Assembly (NCBI GenBank): GCA_001587675.1
Contig: LNGD01000072.1
Location: forward strand, 1-8,289
Length of the DNA: 8,289 nt
Origin: Candidatus Methanofastidiosum methylothiophilum
GTDB lineage: Archaea > Methanobacteriota_B > Thermococci > Methanofastidiosales > Methanofastidiosaceae
Reading direction: 5' to 3'
The position numbers and the translations under genes were made by a program. Under the pieces are notes generated by a model that made no database searches, was not told the origin of the DNA, and saw only the letters and a program-made list of their open reading frames with translations. Below are positions 1-6,292 of this stretch, one piece after another (the first letter of the stretch is position 1; each line of letters begins with the position of its first letter).

Positions 1-661
1 AAACTTTGCAACTAAAGATCTTTTAGTATCATTTTCTTCCGGAAATGTAAGCCTTTACAATGAAAGTATGATTGGAAGCTGCCCCCCAACACCAACAATA
101 GTTGGAATTGGAATAATTGATGATGTTGACCATAAAATAAGTTCTAATTTGAAAAAGAAAGGGAATTCAATATACCTTATTGGTAATACTGAAAGGGAAT
201 TTGGCGGATCTCTTTATTACAGAATTATTGGAGTTGACGGAGGGATTGCTCCTAAGATGAATCCTCAAAATCTAATAAATTATTCGAATTCTTTATTAGA
301 TGCCATGAAAAAAGGAATAATTAAAAGTTGCCATGATTTGAGTGAAGGTGGTCTTGCTGTAGCTATTGCTGAGATGACTTTTGGCAGTGAATTTGGGGTT
401 CAAATTGAATTACCTCTTCTAAAAGAAATGAGGGCAGATGAATTCCTCTTTTCAGAGTCAAACACTAGATGGGTGGTCGAAGTCGAAGATGAAAAGAGCT
501 TTGAATCCATTTTCAATAAAAACAAAGTACCATTTATAAAAATAGGAAAAGTATCAGGTTCTAATCTTACAATAAAACAAAATGGGGTTACAATAATTGA
601 CGTCTCTATTGAGGAATTAAGAGAAAAATGGAAAAACGCGATTTGGGAGCACATGGGGTGA
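1..661 (+). CDS. purL: Phosphoribosylformylglycinamidine synthase, large subunit PurL (C-terminal part, 5' truncated by window)
   Basis: ATP-dependent amination of FGAR to FGAM, step 4 of cytosolic IMP synthesis, using ammonia supplied by PurQ. The frame is open from base 2, so the Met codon at 68 is internal and not the start; about 219 residues are visible. The segment SGNVSLYNES before Met68 is the conserved PurL core motif. Then come PTPTIVGIG, GGSLYYR, HDLSEGGLAVAIAEM (visible residues about 111-125) and LFSESNTRW (about 149-157), all typical of the last AIR-synthetase-like C-terminal domain. Family members of this small, PurS/PurQ-dependent type are about 700-750 residues, so roughly the last 30% is here. 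The ending without a glutaminase domain fits a separate PurQ, encoded 4 nt downstream. The purL stop codon lies within the purQ Shine-Dalgarno sequence, suggesting translational coupling. Confidence 0.96.
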   Translation, partial: NFATKDLLVSFSSGNVSLYNESMIGSCPPTPTIVGIGIIDDVDHKISSNLKKKGNSIYLIGNTEREFGGSLYYRIIGVDGGIAPKMNPQNLINYSNSLLDAMKKGIIKSCHDLSEGGLAVAIAEMTFGSEFGVQIELPLLKEMRADEFLFSESNTRWVVEVEDEKSFESIFNKNKVPFIKIGKVSGSNLTIKQNGVTIIDVSIEELREKWKNAIWEHMG

Positions 662-665
662 TTTA

Positions 666-1433
666 ATGGACAGGTCAGAGATTAAAGTTTGTGTTTTGAG
701 AATAGAAGGAACAAACAATGAGGAAGAGATGTACCAAGCCTTCAAAAGATTGGGGGCCTCTCCAGAACTTGTTCATTTAAAAGAACTCAAAGATATTTTC
801 GATTACAACTGCCTTATGTTACCGGGGGGTTTTTCTGCAGGTGATTATGTTAGAGCTGGGGCCATATTTGCTTCCAGAATACGAGCTAAGATGGCAAATG
901 ATCTCCATAAATTCATAGATGAGGGGTGGCCTGTAGGGGGCATATGCAACGGATTTCAAGTGTTAGTAGAGCTAGGATTACTACCTGGATTTAAAAGAAT
1001 GGATTACCCAGATGCGTGTCTATTTTTAAATAATTCGGCAAGATTTGAATGTAGACCAACTTTATTAAAACATGAAAATAAGGGTAAATGTGTATTCACT
1101 AGAAATATACCAAAAGACGAAATAATGTTAGTTCCATCAGCTCATGGTGAAGGTAAATTATTATTCCCAAAGGAAAAGGAAAAAGAATACTTTGAAAAAT
1201 TGTTTGAAAATGATCAAGTAGTTTTCCGTTATGTTGATAAAAAAGGTGAGTATGCAGGATATCCTTGGAATCCAAACGGGTCAGCTTATAACATAGCAGG
1301 AATCTGTAATGAACAAGGAAATGTATTCGGGATGATGCCTCACCCTGAAAGAGCCTATTTTGATAAAAATAAAAATGGAATTTCTGGTATGAAAGTTTTT
1401 GAATCAGTATTAAAATACTTAGAGGAAAAATAA
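666..1433 (+). CDS. purQ: Phosphoribosylformylglycinamidine synthase, glutaminase subunit PurQ
   Basis: Class I (triad) glutamine amidotransferase that hydrolyses glutamine and passes ammonia to PurL in the PurLQS complex. The 255 residues match the small stand-alone PurQ. Visible motifs: MLPGGFSAGDYVRAGAI (about 51-67), the nucleophile elbow GGICNGFQ with Cys94, PSAHGEG (157-163), NPNGS (202-206) and the catalytic pair in PHPERA, His226 and Glu228. The full triad is therefore present. The ATG start is preceded by GGTGAT at 657-662, which overlaps the purL stop. The gene ends 2 nt before purF, so purL-purQ-purF are surely cotranscribed. Nothing looks broken. Confidence 0.97.
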   Translation: MDRSEIKVCVLRIEGTNNEEEMYQAFKRLGASPELVHLKELKDIFDYNCLMLPGGFSAGDYVRAGAIFASRIRAKMANDLHKFIDEGWPVGGICNGFQVLVELGLLPGFKRMDYPDACLFLNNSARFECRPTLLKHENKGKCVFTRNIPKDEIMLVPSAHGEGKLLFPKEKEKEYFEKLFENDQVVFRYVDKKGEYAGYPWNPNGSAYNIAGICNEQGNVFGMMPHPERAYFDKNKNGISGMKVFESVLKYLEEK

Positions 1434-1435
1434 AA

Positions 1436-2830
1436 ATGTGCGGGATTTTAGGAACTTCGTCAAACAATTCAGCATATGAATGTTACAGAGGACTTCTGTC
1501 TATTCAGCATAGGGGGCAAGATTCAGCTGGAATACTCTCGTTTGATGGGATAGTTCACCAGAAAAAAGAAAAAGGTCTAGTCCTAAATGTATTCAACAAA
1601 GAAGAGCTATCAAAACTTGAAGGCTCAAAGGCCATTGGACACGTAAGATACCCCACAGCTGGAACGAATACTCTATGTGAAGCCCAGCCTTTCTTTTTAA
1701 GCTATCCTTATGGAATAGGTCTTGCACATAACGGTAATATTACTAATTATCAAGAATTAAAAGAAGAACTTGAACAGAAAAATAGGTGTATCCATTCAAA
1801 ATCAGATACGGAAGTTATGATAAATATTCTTTCCGAAGAGTTAATTAAAAACGATACATTTGAAGCGATTCAAGGAACAATGGAGAAAATTGATGGAAGT
1901 TATTCAGCGGTAATGCTTTTGCCAAAAAAATTAATAGCCTTCAGAGACCCTTATGGTATTAGGCCATTAGTATTCGGGGAAAGAACTAATTTGAATGAAA
2001 ATGCATTTTCTTTTGCCTCTGAAAGTGTTGCATTGGATGTGAACGGATATTCCCTAGTTAGAGATTTACTACCTGGTGAGGCTATAGTTATTGAGGGTAA
2101 CAAGGTTGAGAAAAGAGTATTGTGCCCCAAGGGAAGAGCTCATTGTATGTTTGAATGGGTCTATTTTTCACGCCCGGATTCTGTTATAGAAGGCAAGAGC
2201 GTTTATGAAACTAGAATTGAACTTGGAAAAAACATTGAATTCGAAGGAGAAGGAGAGGTAGTTATACCTGTACCCGACACCGCAAGGACTGCTGCCTTAG
2301 GATTTTCAGAAAAATATGGGATTAAACAAAGAGAGGGTTTAATAAAAAACAGATATATTGGTAGAACTTTTATTATGCCAACACAAATCTCAAGAGACAT
2401 TGCTGTTAGAGATAAATTAAATGTAATAAAGGGAGAAATTAGAGGAAAGAGAGTAATTCTAGTTGATGATAGTATTGTTAGAGGAACAACAAGTAAAAGA
2501 ATAGTTACAATGTTAAGAGATAGTGGTGCAAAAGAAGTTCACATAATATCCACTTGCCCTCCGATAAAACATCCATGTTATTATGGTATAGATATGCCAA
2601 CTGAAAAAGAATTAATTGCAGCACAACATACAGAGGAATATGTTGCAGAAAAAATAGGTGCCGATTCAGTAACATATCAAACGATTAAAGGATTGGTTAA
2701 AGCTATTGGGCTTAAAAAGGAGCATTTGTGTCTAGCATGTATAAATGGAGATTATCCGACACATATACCCGAAGAAACAATGAAATGTCTTACAAAAACA
2801 AGAGAATGTGAAAGAAAAATATATACTTAG
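1436..2830 (+). CDS. purF: Amidophosphoribosyltransferase PurF
   Basis: First committed step of purine synthesis: PRPP + glutamine to 5-phosphoribosylamine. The N-terminal Ntn-hydrolase (class II glutaminase) begins MCGILG, so Cys2 becomes the nucleophile once Met is removed; there is no propeptide of the Bacillus subtilis kind. Glutaminase landmarks are HRGQDSAGI (25-33), HVRYPTAG (69-76), AHNGNITN (97-104) and SDTE (123-126). The C-terminal phosphoribosyltransferase carries the PRPP loop VILVDDSIVRGTT (340-352). Four cysteines, Cys237 (CMFEWVYFSRPDS), Cys381 (KHPCYYGID), Cys432 and Cys435 (CLAC), sit where B. subtilis-type PurF binds a [4Fe-4S] cluster, so an oxygen-sensitive Fe-S enzyme is inferred. 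At 464 residues it is normal length. It starts 2 nt after purQ with a weak GAGG at 1422-1425. PurF is usually feedback-inhibited by purine nucleotides. Confidence 0.97.
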   Translation: MCGILGTSSNNSAYECYRGLLSIQHRGQDSAGILSFDGIVHQKKEKGLVLNVFNKEELSKLEGSKAIGHVRYPTAGTNTLCEAQPFFLSYPYGIGLAHNGNITNYQELKEELEQKNRCIHSKSDTEVMINILSEELIKNDTFEAIQGTMEKIDGSYSAVMLLPKKLIAFRDPYGIRPLVFGERTNLNENAFSFASESVALDVNGYSLVRDLLPGEAIVIEGNKVEKRVLCPKGRAHCMFEWVYFSRPDSVIEGKSVYETRIELGKNIEFEGEGEVVIPVPDTARTAALGFSEKYGIKQREGLIKNRYIGRTFIMPTQISRDIAVRDKLNVIKGEIRGKRVILVDDSIVRGTTSKRIVTMLRDSGAKEVHIISTCPPIKHPCYYGIDMPTEKELIAAQHTEEYVAEKIGADSVTYQTIKGLVKAIGLKKEHLCLACINGDYPTHIPEETMKCLTKTRECERKIYT

Positions 2831-2842
2831 GATAGTGATATT
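2829..2842 (+). promoter_or_regulatory. Ribosome binding region fixing the UUG start of purD
   Basis: AGGA (2829-2832) and GTGAT (2835-2839) lie just upstream of the TTG codon at 2843. Together they resemble a broken form of the archaeal AGGAGGTGAT consensus. The region begins at the purF stop. No ATG or GTG is available between that stop and the glycine-rich loop near the PurD N-terminus, so TTG at 2843 is preferred; ATT at 2840 is the only in-frame alternative with initiation potential. Confidence 0.55.
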
Positions 2843-4354
2843 TTGGGGGAAGTTTGGGCTGTTGTAGGTGGAGGAGCAAGAGAATGGGCTTTAGCAGAAT
2901 CAATTACTAGGTCAAAAAATGTATCTGAAGTTCATGTGCTACCTGGTAATCTAGGGGGGGTATTTGAAAAAAAATGTATATGGCCAATTGGGAATGATAG
3001 AGTAAAGATTAGAAATTTTGATGATGTGAAACAATTTTTTAATGATTATAAACAGGAAATTCAAGAAAATAATGGTAGAGTCAAGAGGCTTGATGACCTT
3101 AATGATATTATATCTTATATTTCAGAAAATAAGATTGATATGGTAATTGGCGGACAGGAAAAATACTTATCCCTAGGATTAAAGGAAAGTTGTGAAAAAA
3201 AAGGGATAGCTTGCTGGGGCCCAACTTCAAAAGCTATGATCGTGGAAGCAGATAAATGCAATACAAACGACCTTATGAAAAAATGGAATATTCCTTGCCC
3301 TCCTTTTGAGAACTTTTACGATCCGGAATCTGCGAAAACCTTTCTTAAGGAAAACTTTGGCAAAAATGGGAAGAAGTATGTTGTGAAATATCCTTATTTA
3401 CTTGATGGAAAAGGATCGAGAGTATGCAATACTCTTGAAGAGGCTTTAAGTGCGGTTGATGATTTTATGGTATCAGGGATTATTTGTCCTCCTGTTGATA
3501 AGCTTACTATAGAGGAAAGATTCTATGGTGAGGAAGTAATGGTGTTCTACGCTGTGCATGAAGGTCAAGTTAAATATTTAGGAAGCGCCAAAGATTTTCC
3601 AGAAAGGTTTGATTCTGAAGATACTTTTTTGATTGATAGATTCAATAAAAGAATGGGCCATCCGGGGGAGATGGTAAATTATATAACTGGTGGAATGGGT
3701 GTTGTTGCTCCACACCCACTTCTAAAGGGGAGAAACGATTTAGTTAAGAAAATTGAAGATACAATAGTAGTTCCATTTTTAACTAATTTATTAGAAGAAG
3801 AAAAACTGGCTTTTAATGGAATTATTTATTTTGGACTATGTGCTCTAAAGGAAAATGATAGTTACAACTTCTATGTTTTTGAGATAAATGGAAGGGATGG
3901 ATCACCAGAAGCAGAAGGTAGGTGGCCAATAGTAGATACTTCTCTATATGACATAGCAAAAAAATCTTATGATGGAAATCTAGATGAATTGAATATTAAA
4001 TTCAAAGAGGAAGTCTGTGTTGGAGTATTTACTGTCAGTGGGAGCTTTCCATGGTTTAAGGGTTGTGGATTTGAAGCTTCTCAGATGCCCCCGGGATATC
4101 CAGGAAAACATCTAACAGGACAAGTTATAGACTATTCCAATAACATTCCCCCAAATTCATTCCATAGGCATGCTGGAACATTTATCACTCAAACTGGGAA
4201 TTTGGCTGTTGGTGGAGGGCGGGTTATCTTAGGAGGAGGAGTAGCAAAAACATATAGTGAAGCTAGTAAAATTGCTTATGAAGTTATATCTGATAAGTAT
4301 ATTCGATTTGTAGGTAAGAGTTTTAGAAAGAAAATAGGCGAAGGAATAGACTAA
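2843..4354 (+). CDS. purD: Phosphoribosylamine-glycine ligase PurD, divergent long form
   Basis: ATP-grasp ligase joining glycine to phosphoribosylamine to give GAR (step 2). The start is TTG. The N-terminal domain has AVVGGGAREWALAE (6-19) and VLPGN (32-36), matching the usual GGGGREHALA and PGN. The ATP-grasp core has GPTSKA (126-131), DLMKKWNIP (143-151), YVVKYPYLLDGKGSRV (179-194) and TGGMG (282-286). The metal site reads FEINGRDGSPEAE (346-358), where PurD normally has EFNxRFGDPE: Glu and Asn are kept, but the Phe and the Asp before Pro-Glu are changed. The C-terminal domain keeps HAGT (443-446), GGGRVILGGG and FRKKIGE. At 503 residues it exceeds the common 420-435; extra sequence lies at about 45-90 and 250-278. 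Operon position supports PurD, but another ATP-grasp activity cannot be excluded from sequence alone. Confidence 0.87.
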   Translation: MGEVWAVVGGGAREWALAESITRSKNVSEVHVLPGNLGGVFEKKCIWPIGNDRVKIRNFDDVKQFFNDYKQEIQENNGRVKRLDDLNDIISYISENKIDMVIGGQEKYLSLGLKESCEKKGIACWGPTSKAMIVEADKCNTNDLMKKWNIPCPPFENFYDPESAKTFLKENFGKNGKKYVVKYPYLLDGKGSRVCNTLEEALSAVDDFMVSGIICPPVDKLTIEERFYGEEVMVFYAVHEGQVKYLGSAKDFPERFDSEDTFLIDRFNKRMGHPGEMVNYITGGMGVVAPHPLLKGRNDLVKKIEDTIVVPFLTNLLEEEKLAFNGIIYFGLCALKENDSYNFYVFEINGRDGSPEAEGRWPIVDTSLYDIAKKSYDGNLDELNIKFKEEVCVGVFTVSGSFPWFKGCGFEASQMPPGYPGKHLTGQVIDYSNNIPPNSFHRHAGTFITQTGNLAVGGGRVILGGGVAKTYSEASKIAYEVISDKYIRFVGKSFRKKIGEGID

Positions 4355-4453
4355 TTTTTCAGTAGTATATTATTGTAAAATATTGAAGTAGGTAATTATA
4401 CTATCTTTAAAGTTATTATATAGTCTAATTAAATAAAAATATGTAAAGGTATA

Positions 4454-4460
4454 TTTTTTT
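4454..4460 (+). terminator. Possible T-tract terminator of the purLQFD operon
   Basis: A run of seven T lies about 100 nt after the purD stop, and a shorter T5 directly follows the stop (4355-4359). Archaeal RNA polymerase can terminate at such tracts without a hairpin. The surrounding region is so AT-rich that the call is weak. Confidence 0.3.
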
Positions 4461-4492
4461 GATTAAAAATATGAATTTATGTGATATTGAAT

Positions 4493-4508
4493 AATCAACC
4501 TTATAAAC
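4493..4508 (+). promoter_or_regulatory. Probable archaeal promoter (BRE/TATA) of the zinc-ribbon gene
   Basis: TTATAAAC (4501-4508) is a good archaeal TATA box, preceded by AATCAACC. Adding the usual 25-27 nt from box centre puts the transcription start near 4530-4532. That gives a leader of about 35 nt before the ATG at 4566, which contains a palindrome and a strong Shine-Dalgarno sequence. Confidence 0.5.
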
Positions 4509-4529
4509 TAAACATGTATCTTATTTATA

Positions 4530-4544
4530 GGTCATTTAATGACC
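4530..4544. repeat. Perfect 15-bp palindrome, operator-like, at the predicted transcription start
   Basis: GGTCATT-T-AATGACC: two 7-nt arms are perfect inverse complements around one central T. A single-nt loop disfavours an RNA hairpin using all pairs, so a site for a dimeric DNA-binding protein is the more natural reading. It lies about 22 nt after the TATA box and 8 nt before the AGGAG ribosome binding site, where a bound repressor would block initiation. The regulator is unknown. Confidence 0.5.
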
Positions 4545-4565
4545 AAATTAAAAGGAGTAATATAA

Positions 4566-4730
4566 ATGTATGGCGAAAAGAGAGGTGGATTTAACAGGCC
4601 ACCTCGTGAAATGCACAAAGCAACATGTGCAGCTTGTGGGCAGGAAACTGAAGTTCCATTCAAGCCTGATGGAACAAGACCTGTTTACTGTAGGGAATGC
4701 TACCAGAAGAAGAATCCAAGAAGGTATTAA
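4566..4730 (+). CDS. Small CxxC-x17-CxxC zinc-ribbon protein
   Basis: A 54-residue protein beginning MYGEKRGGFNRPPREMHKAT. Two cysteine pairs, Cys21/Cys24 and Cys42/Cys45, are separated by exactly 17 residues (CAAC ... CREC), with EVPFKPDGTRPVYC between them. This matches the small archaeal CxxC-x17-CxxC domain family, presumed to bind one zinc. I know no established function for the family; the basic ends (KRGG, KKNPRRY) would allow nucleic-acid binding, which is inference. The start is firm: AGGAG at 4553-4557 sits 8 nt upstream. A longer ORF in another frame (from 4570) overlaps it, but has no Shine-Dalgarno at proper spacing and no recognisable motif. The gene stands alone between two purine operons with its own promoter and T-rich terminator. 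Confidence 0.88.
   Translation: MYGEKRGGFNRPPREMHKATCAACGQETEVPFKPDGTRPVYCRECYQKKNPRRY
4582..4605 (+). repeat. Inverted repeat (possible mRNA hairpin) in the start region of the zinc-ribbon gene
   Basis: GAGGTGG (4582-4588) and CCACCTC (4599-4605) are perfect inverse complements separated by 10 nt. The GC-rich 7-bp stem begins 16 nt after the A of the start codon and stands out in AT-rich surroundings. It could affect translation or mRNA stability, or simply result from the Arg-Gly-Gly and Pro-Pro codons. Confidence 0.45.
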
Positions 4731-4734
4731 TAGT

Positions 4735-4790
4735 CTTTTTTGTAAAAGGTTATTTCTAGTAGTATATTAGGAAAAGTCCTTTTATTTTTT
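4735..4790 (+). terminator. T-rich terminator region after the zinc-ribbon gene
   Basis: A T6 tract (4736-4741) follows the stop directly. Then TAAAAGG (4743-4749) and CCTTTTA (4778-4784) can pair as a 7-bp stem, followed by T6 (4785-4790). A stem plus T-run, or T-runs alone, are both plausible archaeal stop signals. Confidence 0.5.
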
Positions 4791-4832
4791 ATATTTAAAT
4801 TTCATCTAGATATTTTTTTCATTGACAGAATC

Positions 4833-4848
4833 AAAAATCTTTTTAATC
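4833..4848 (+). promoter_or_regulatory. Probable TATA-like promoter of purE-purM, leaderless
   Basis: CTTTTTAAT (4839-4847), with A-rich sequence before it, is centred about 24-25 nt upstream of the purE ATG. Transcription would thus begin at or next to the start codon. No Shine-Dalgarno sequence precedes that ATG (CATTCTAAAGTAC), which also fits a leaderless mRNA. Confidence 0.45.
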
Positions 4849-4867
4849 TATACCCATTCTAAAGTAC

Positions 4868-5245
4868 ATGATACTCATCATAGCAGGCTCAAAAAGTGAT
4901 GAACAAATCGTAAATAAGGTAAAAAAGGTTTTTGATGAAAATAATGTTGATTATGAAATTCAATATGCATCTGCTCATAGAAATCCAGAAATAGTAGCAG
5001 AACTTGCAAAAAAAGATTATGAAGTTTTTATTGCTATAGCTGGTTTGGCAGCTGCACTTCCAGGTGTAGTTGCATCTCATACAAATAAACCCGTAATAGG
5101 TGTGCCTGTTTCCTCAAAATTAGGGGGGCTAGACGCTCTTTTATCAATAGTCCAGATGCCAAAAGGAGTTCCAGTTGCATGTGTTGGAATTGATAATGGA
5201 GAGAATGCTGCATATCTCGCTATGAGAATTATAAAGGTGAAATAA
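4868..5245 (+). CDS. purE: N5-carboxyaminoimidazole ribonucleotide mutase PurE (short form)
   Basis: Converts N5-CAIR to CAIR (class I) in step 6 of IMP synthesis. The nucleotide-binding start IIAGSKSD (4-11) and ASAHRNPE (34-41), with the key His37 and the Arg that marks class I, are present, as are KPVIGVPVSSK (74-84) and GLDALLSIVQMPKGVPVACV (87-106). GIDNGENAA and AIAGLAA resemble methanogen PurE. Two oddities stand out. The usual AAHLPG reads AAALPG, so Ala63 replaces a normally conserved active-site His, while a His appears at 71 (ASHT). The protein also ends at 125 residues instead of about 155-165, lacking the C-terminal helix. No frameshift explains this. It may be an active variant or one with changed assembly. 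The stop abuts purM. PurK, expected partner of class I, is not in the window. Confidence 0.9.
   Translation: MILIIAGSKSDEQIVNKVKKVFDENNVDYEIQYASAHRNPEIVAELAKKDYEVFIAIAGLAAALPGVVASHTNKPVIGVPVSSKLGGLDALLSIVQMPKGVPVACVGIDNGENAAYLAMRIIKVK
5233..5240 (+). promoter_or_regulatory. Shine-Dalgarno sequence fixing the UUG start of purM
   Basis: AAAGGTGA matches the archaeal AGGTGA core and lies 5 nt before TTG at 5246. It is embedded in the last codons of purE. The good spacing supports the TTG start directly after the purE stop. Confidence 0.75.
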
Positions 5246-6253
5246 TTGGCAACTCCTAAAGATTATAAATCATCTGGCGTGGATATTAGTGTTGAAGAGA
5301 AATCAATTGGTGCATTAGTTTCAGTTATTAAGGAAACTCTAAGTTACAGAAAAGGTCAAATTGGTGCAGCTATAGGAGACATAGGAAGTTTTTCCGGTTT
5401 TATTGAATTTGGAGAGTATGCCCTATCACTGGCTACTGATGGTGTTGGATCTAAAGTCCTTGTTGCTCAGAAGTTAAAAAAATATGATACAGTTGGGATA
5501 GATGTAATTGCTATGAATGTTAACGATATAATTTGTAATGGTGCAACTCCCATTGCTTTCGTGGATTATATTGCTTTAGAAAAGACCTCTGAATACATGT
5601 TAAAGGAAATAGCAAAGGGGCTTCTAGAAGGTGCTAAGCAGTCAAATATGCCAATCGTTGGAGGTGAAACAGCTACACTTCCTGATATAATAAAGGGGAC
5701 TGGAGAAGGATTTGATCTTGCTGGAACTTGTCTGGGTGTTGTCAAAAAAGACAAAATTATTTCAGGTAAGGATATTCAATCAGGTGATATTGTTATAGGA
5801 ATTGCATCTTCAGGTATTCATTCCAATGGTTTGACTCTTGCAAGAAAAGTATTGGGTATTGAAGACTATCCAGAGCTTTTAATTCCGACAAGGATTTATG
5901 TAAAACAAATACTCGAACTAGTAGAAAATGTAAAAGTAAAAGGAATGGCGCATATAACAGGTAGTGGACTTCTTAATCTCAAAAGACTAAAAAAGGGGAT
6001 GGGATTTGAACTTGAATTGCCTGAACCCCCATTAATTTTCAAGAAAATTATCGCTGCTGGAGTTGAAATTACAGAGATGTACAAAACATTCAATATGGGA
6101 ACAGGATTTATGGTCATAGTAAATGAAGAAGACAAAGATAAATCACTAGAGATACTTAACAAACATTATCCTGCTTATGTAATCGGAAAAGTCATAGAAA
6201 ATGATATGATAAAAGTTCATGTTAAAGGACTTGAAAAATCATTTACATTGTAA
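5246..6253 (+). CDS. purM: Phosphoribosylformylglycinamidine cyclo-ligase PurM (AIR synthetase)
   Basis: ATP-dependent ring closure of FGAM to AIR, step 5; its product feeds the pathway step that includes PurE, encoded just upstream. At 335 residues it is full length. Landmarks in order: YKSSGVDI (7-14), ATDGVGSKV (63-71), VGIDVIAMNVNDIICNGATP (83-102), PIVGGETATLP (136-146), SSGIHSNGLTLAR (188-200), HITGSGL (236-242; HITGGGL is more usual) and FNMGTGF (282-288). These cover the ATP-binding N-terminal and substrate-binding C-terminal halves of the PurM/PurL fold. The TTG start is supported by AGGTGA 5 nt upstream and by MATPKDYKSSGVD fitting the family N-terminus. No gap separates it from purE, so the two form one transcript with probable translational coupling. 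Confidence 0.97.
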   Translation: MATPKDYKSSGVDISVEEKSIGALVSVIKETLSYRKGQIGAAIGDIGSFSGFIEFGEYALSLATDGVGSKVLVAQKLKKYDTVGIDVIAMNVNDIICNGATPIAFVDYIALEKTSEYMLKEIAKGLLEGAKQSNMPIVGGETATLPDIIKGTGEGFDLAGTCLGVVKKDKIISGKDIQSGDIVIGIASSGIHSNGLTLARKVLGIEDYPELLIPTRIYVKQILELVENVKVKGMAHITGSGLLNLKRLKKGMGFELELPEPPLIFKKIIAAGVEITEMYKTFNMGTGFMVIVNEEDKDKSLEILNKHYPAYVIGKVIENDMIKVHVKGLEKSFTL

Positions 6254-6292
6254 ATCTTCTTATTTATTTAATTATTTTAGAAAGAATAACTG

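Noticed and set aside
1..67. Treating the ATG at 68 as the start of a short gene
   Set aside because: The frame is open from base 2, and the residues before Met68 include the conserved PurL motif SGNVSLYNES, so the gene starts outside the window.
1099..1467. 122-residue antisense ORF over the purQ end and purF start
   Set aside because: It lies opposite two clearly conserved genes, with no promoter, ribosome site or recognisable motif; it is a shadow of AT-rich coding sequence. The same applies to the shorter antisense ORFs elsewhere.
4459..4498. Inverted repeat TTGATTA / TAATCAA with 26-nt spacer upstream of the zinc-ribbon TATA box
   Set aside because: Seven AT-rich bases with a long spacer, one arm running out of a T-tract; not distinguishable from chance without comparative data.
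4361..4769. 12-nt direct repeat AGTAGTATATTA at 4361-4372 and 4758-4769, each shortly after a stop codon
   Set aside because: Only two copies of a low-complexity AT-rich word; matches of this length are expected by chance in 8 kb of such composition.
4570..4770. 66-residue ORF overlapping the zinc-ribbon gene
   Set aside because: Its frame differs from the gene at 4566, it shows no domain or motif, its ATG is only 12 nt from AGGAG and after the better-spaced ATG, and it runs into the T-rich terminator region.
4822..4849. Bacterial-like -35 TTGACA with a weak -10 (TAATCT) upstream of purE
   Set aside because: A single hexamer match in AT-rich DNA. The surrounding genes and the TATA-like box at leaderless distance fit an archaeal promoter better.
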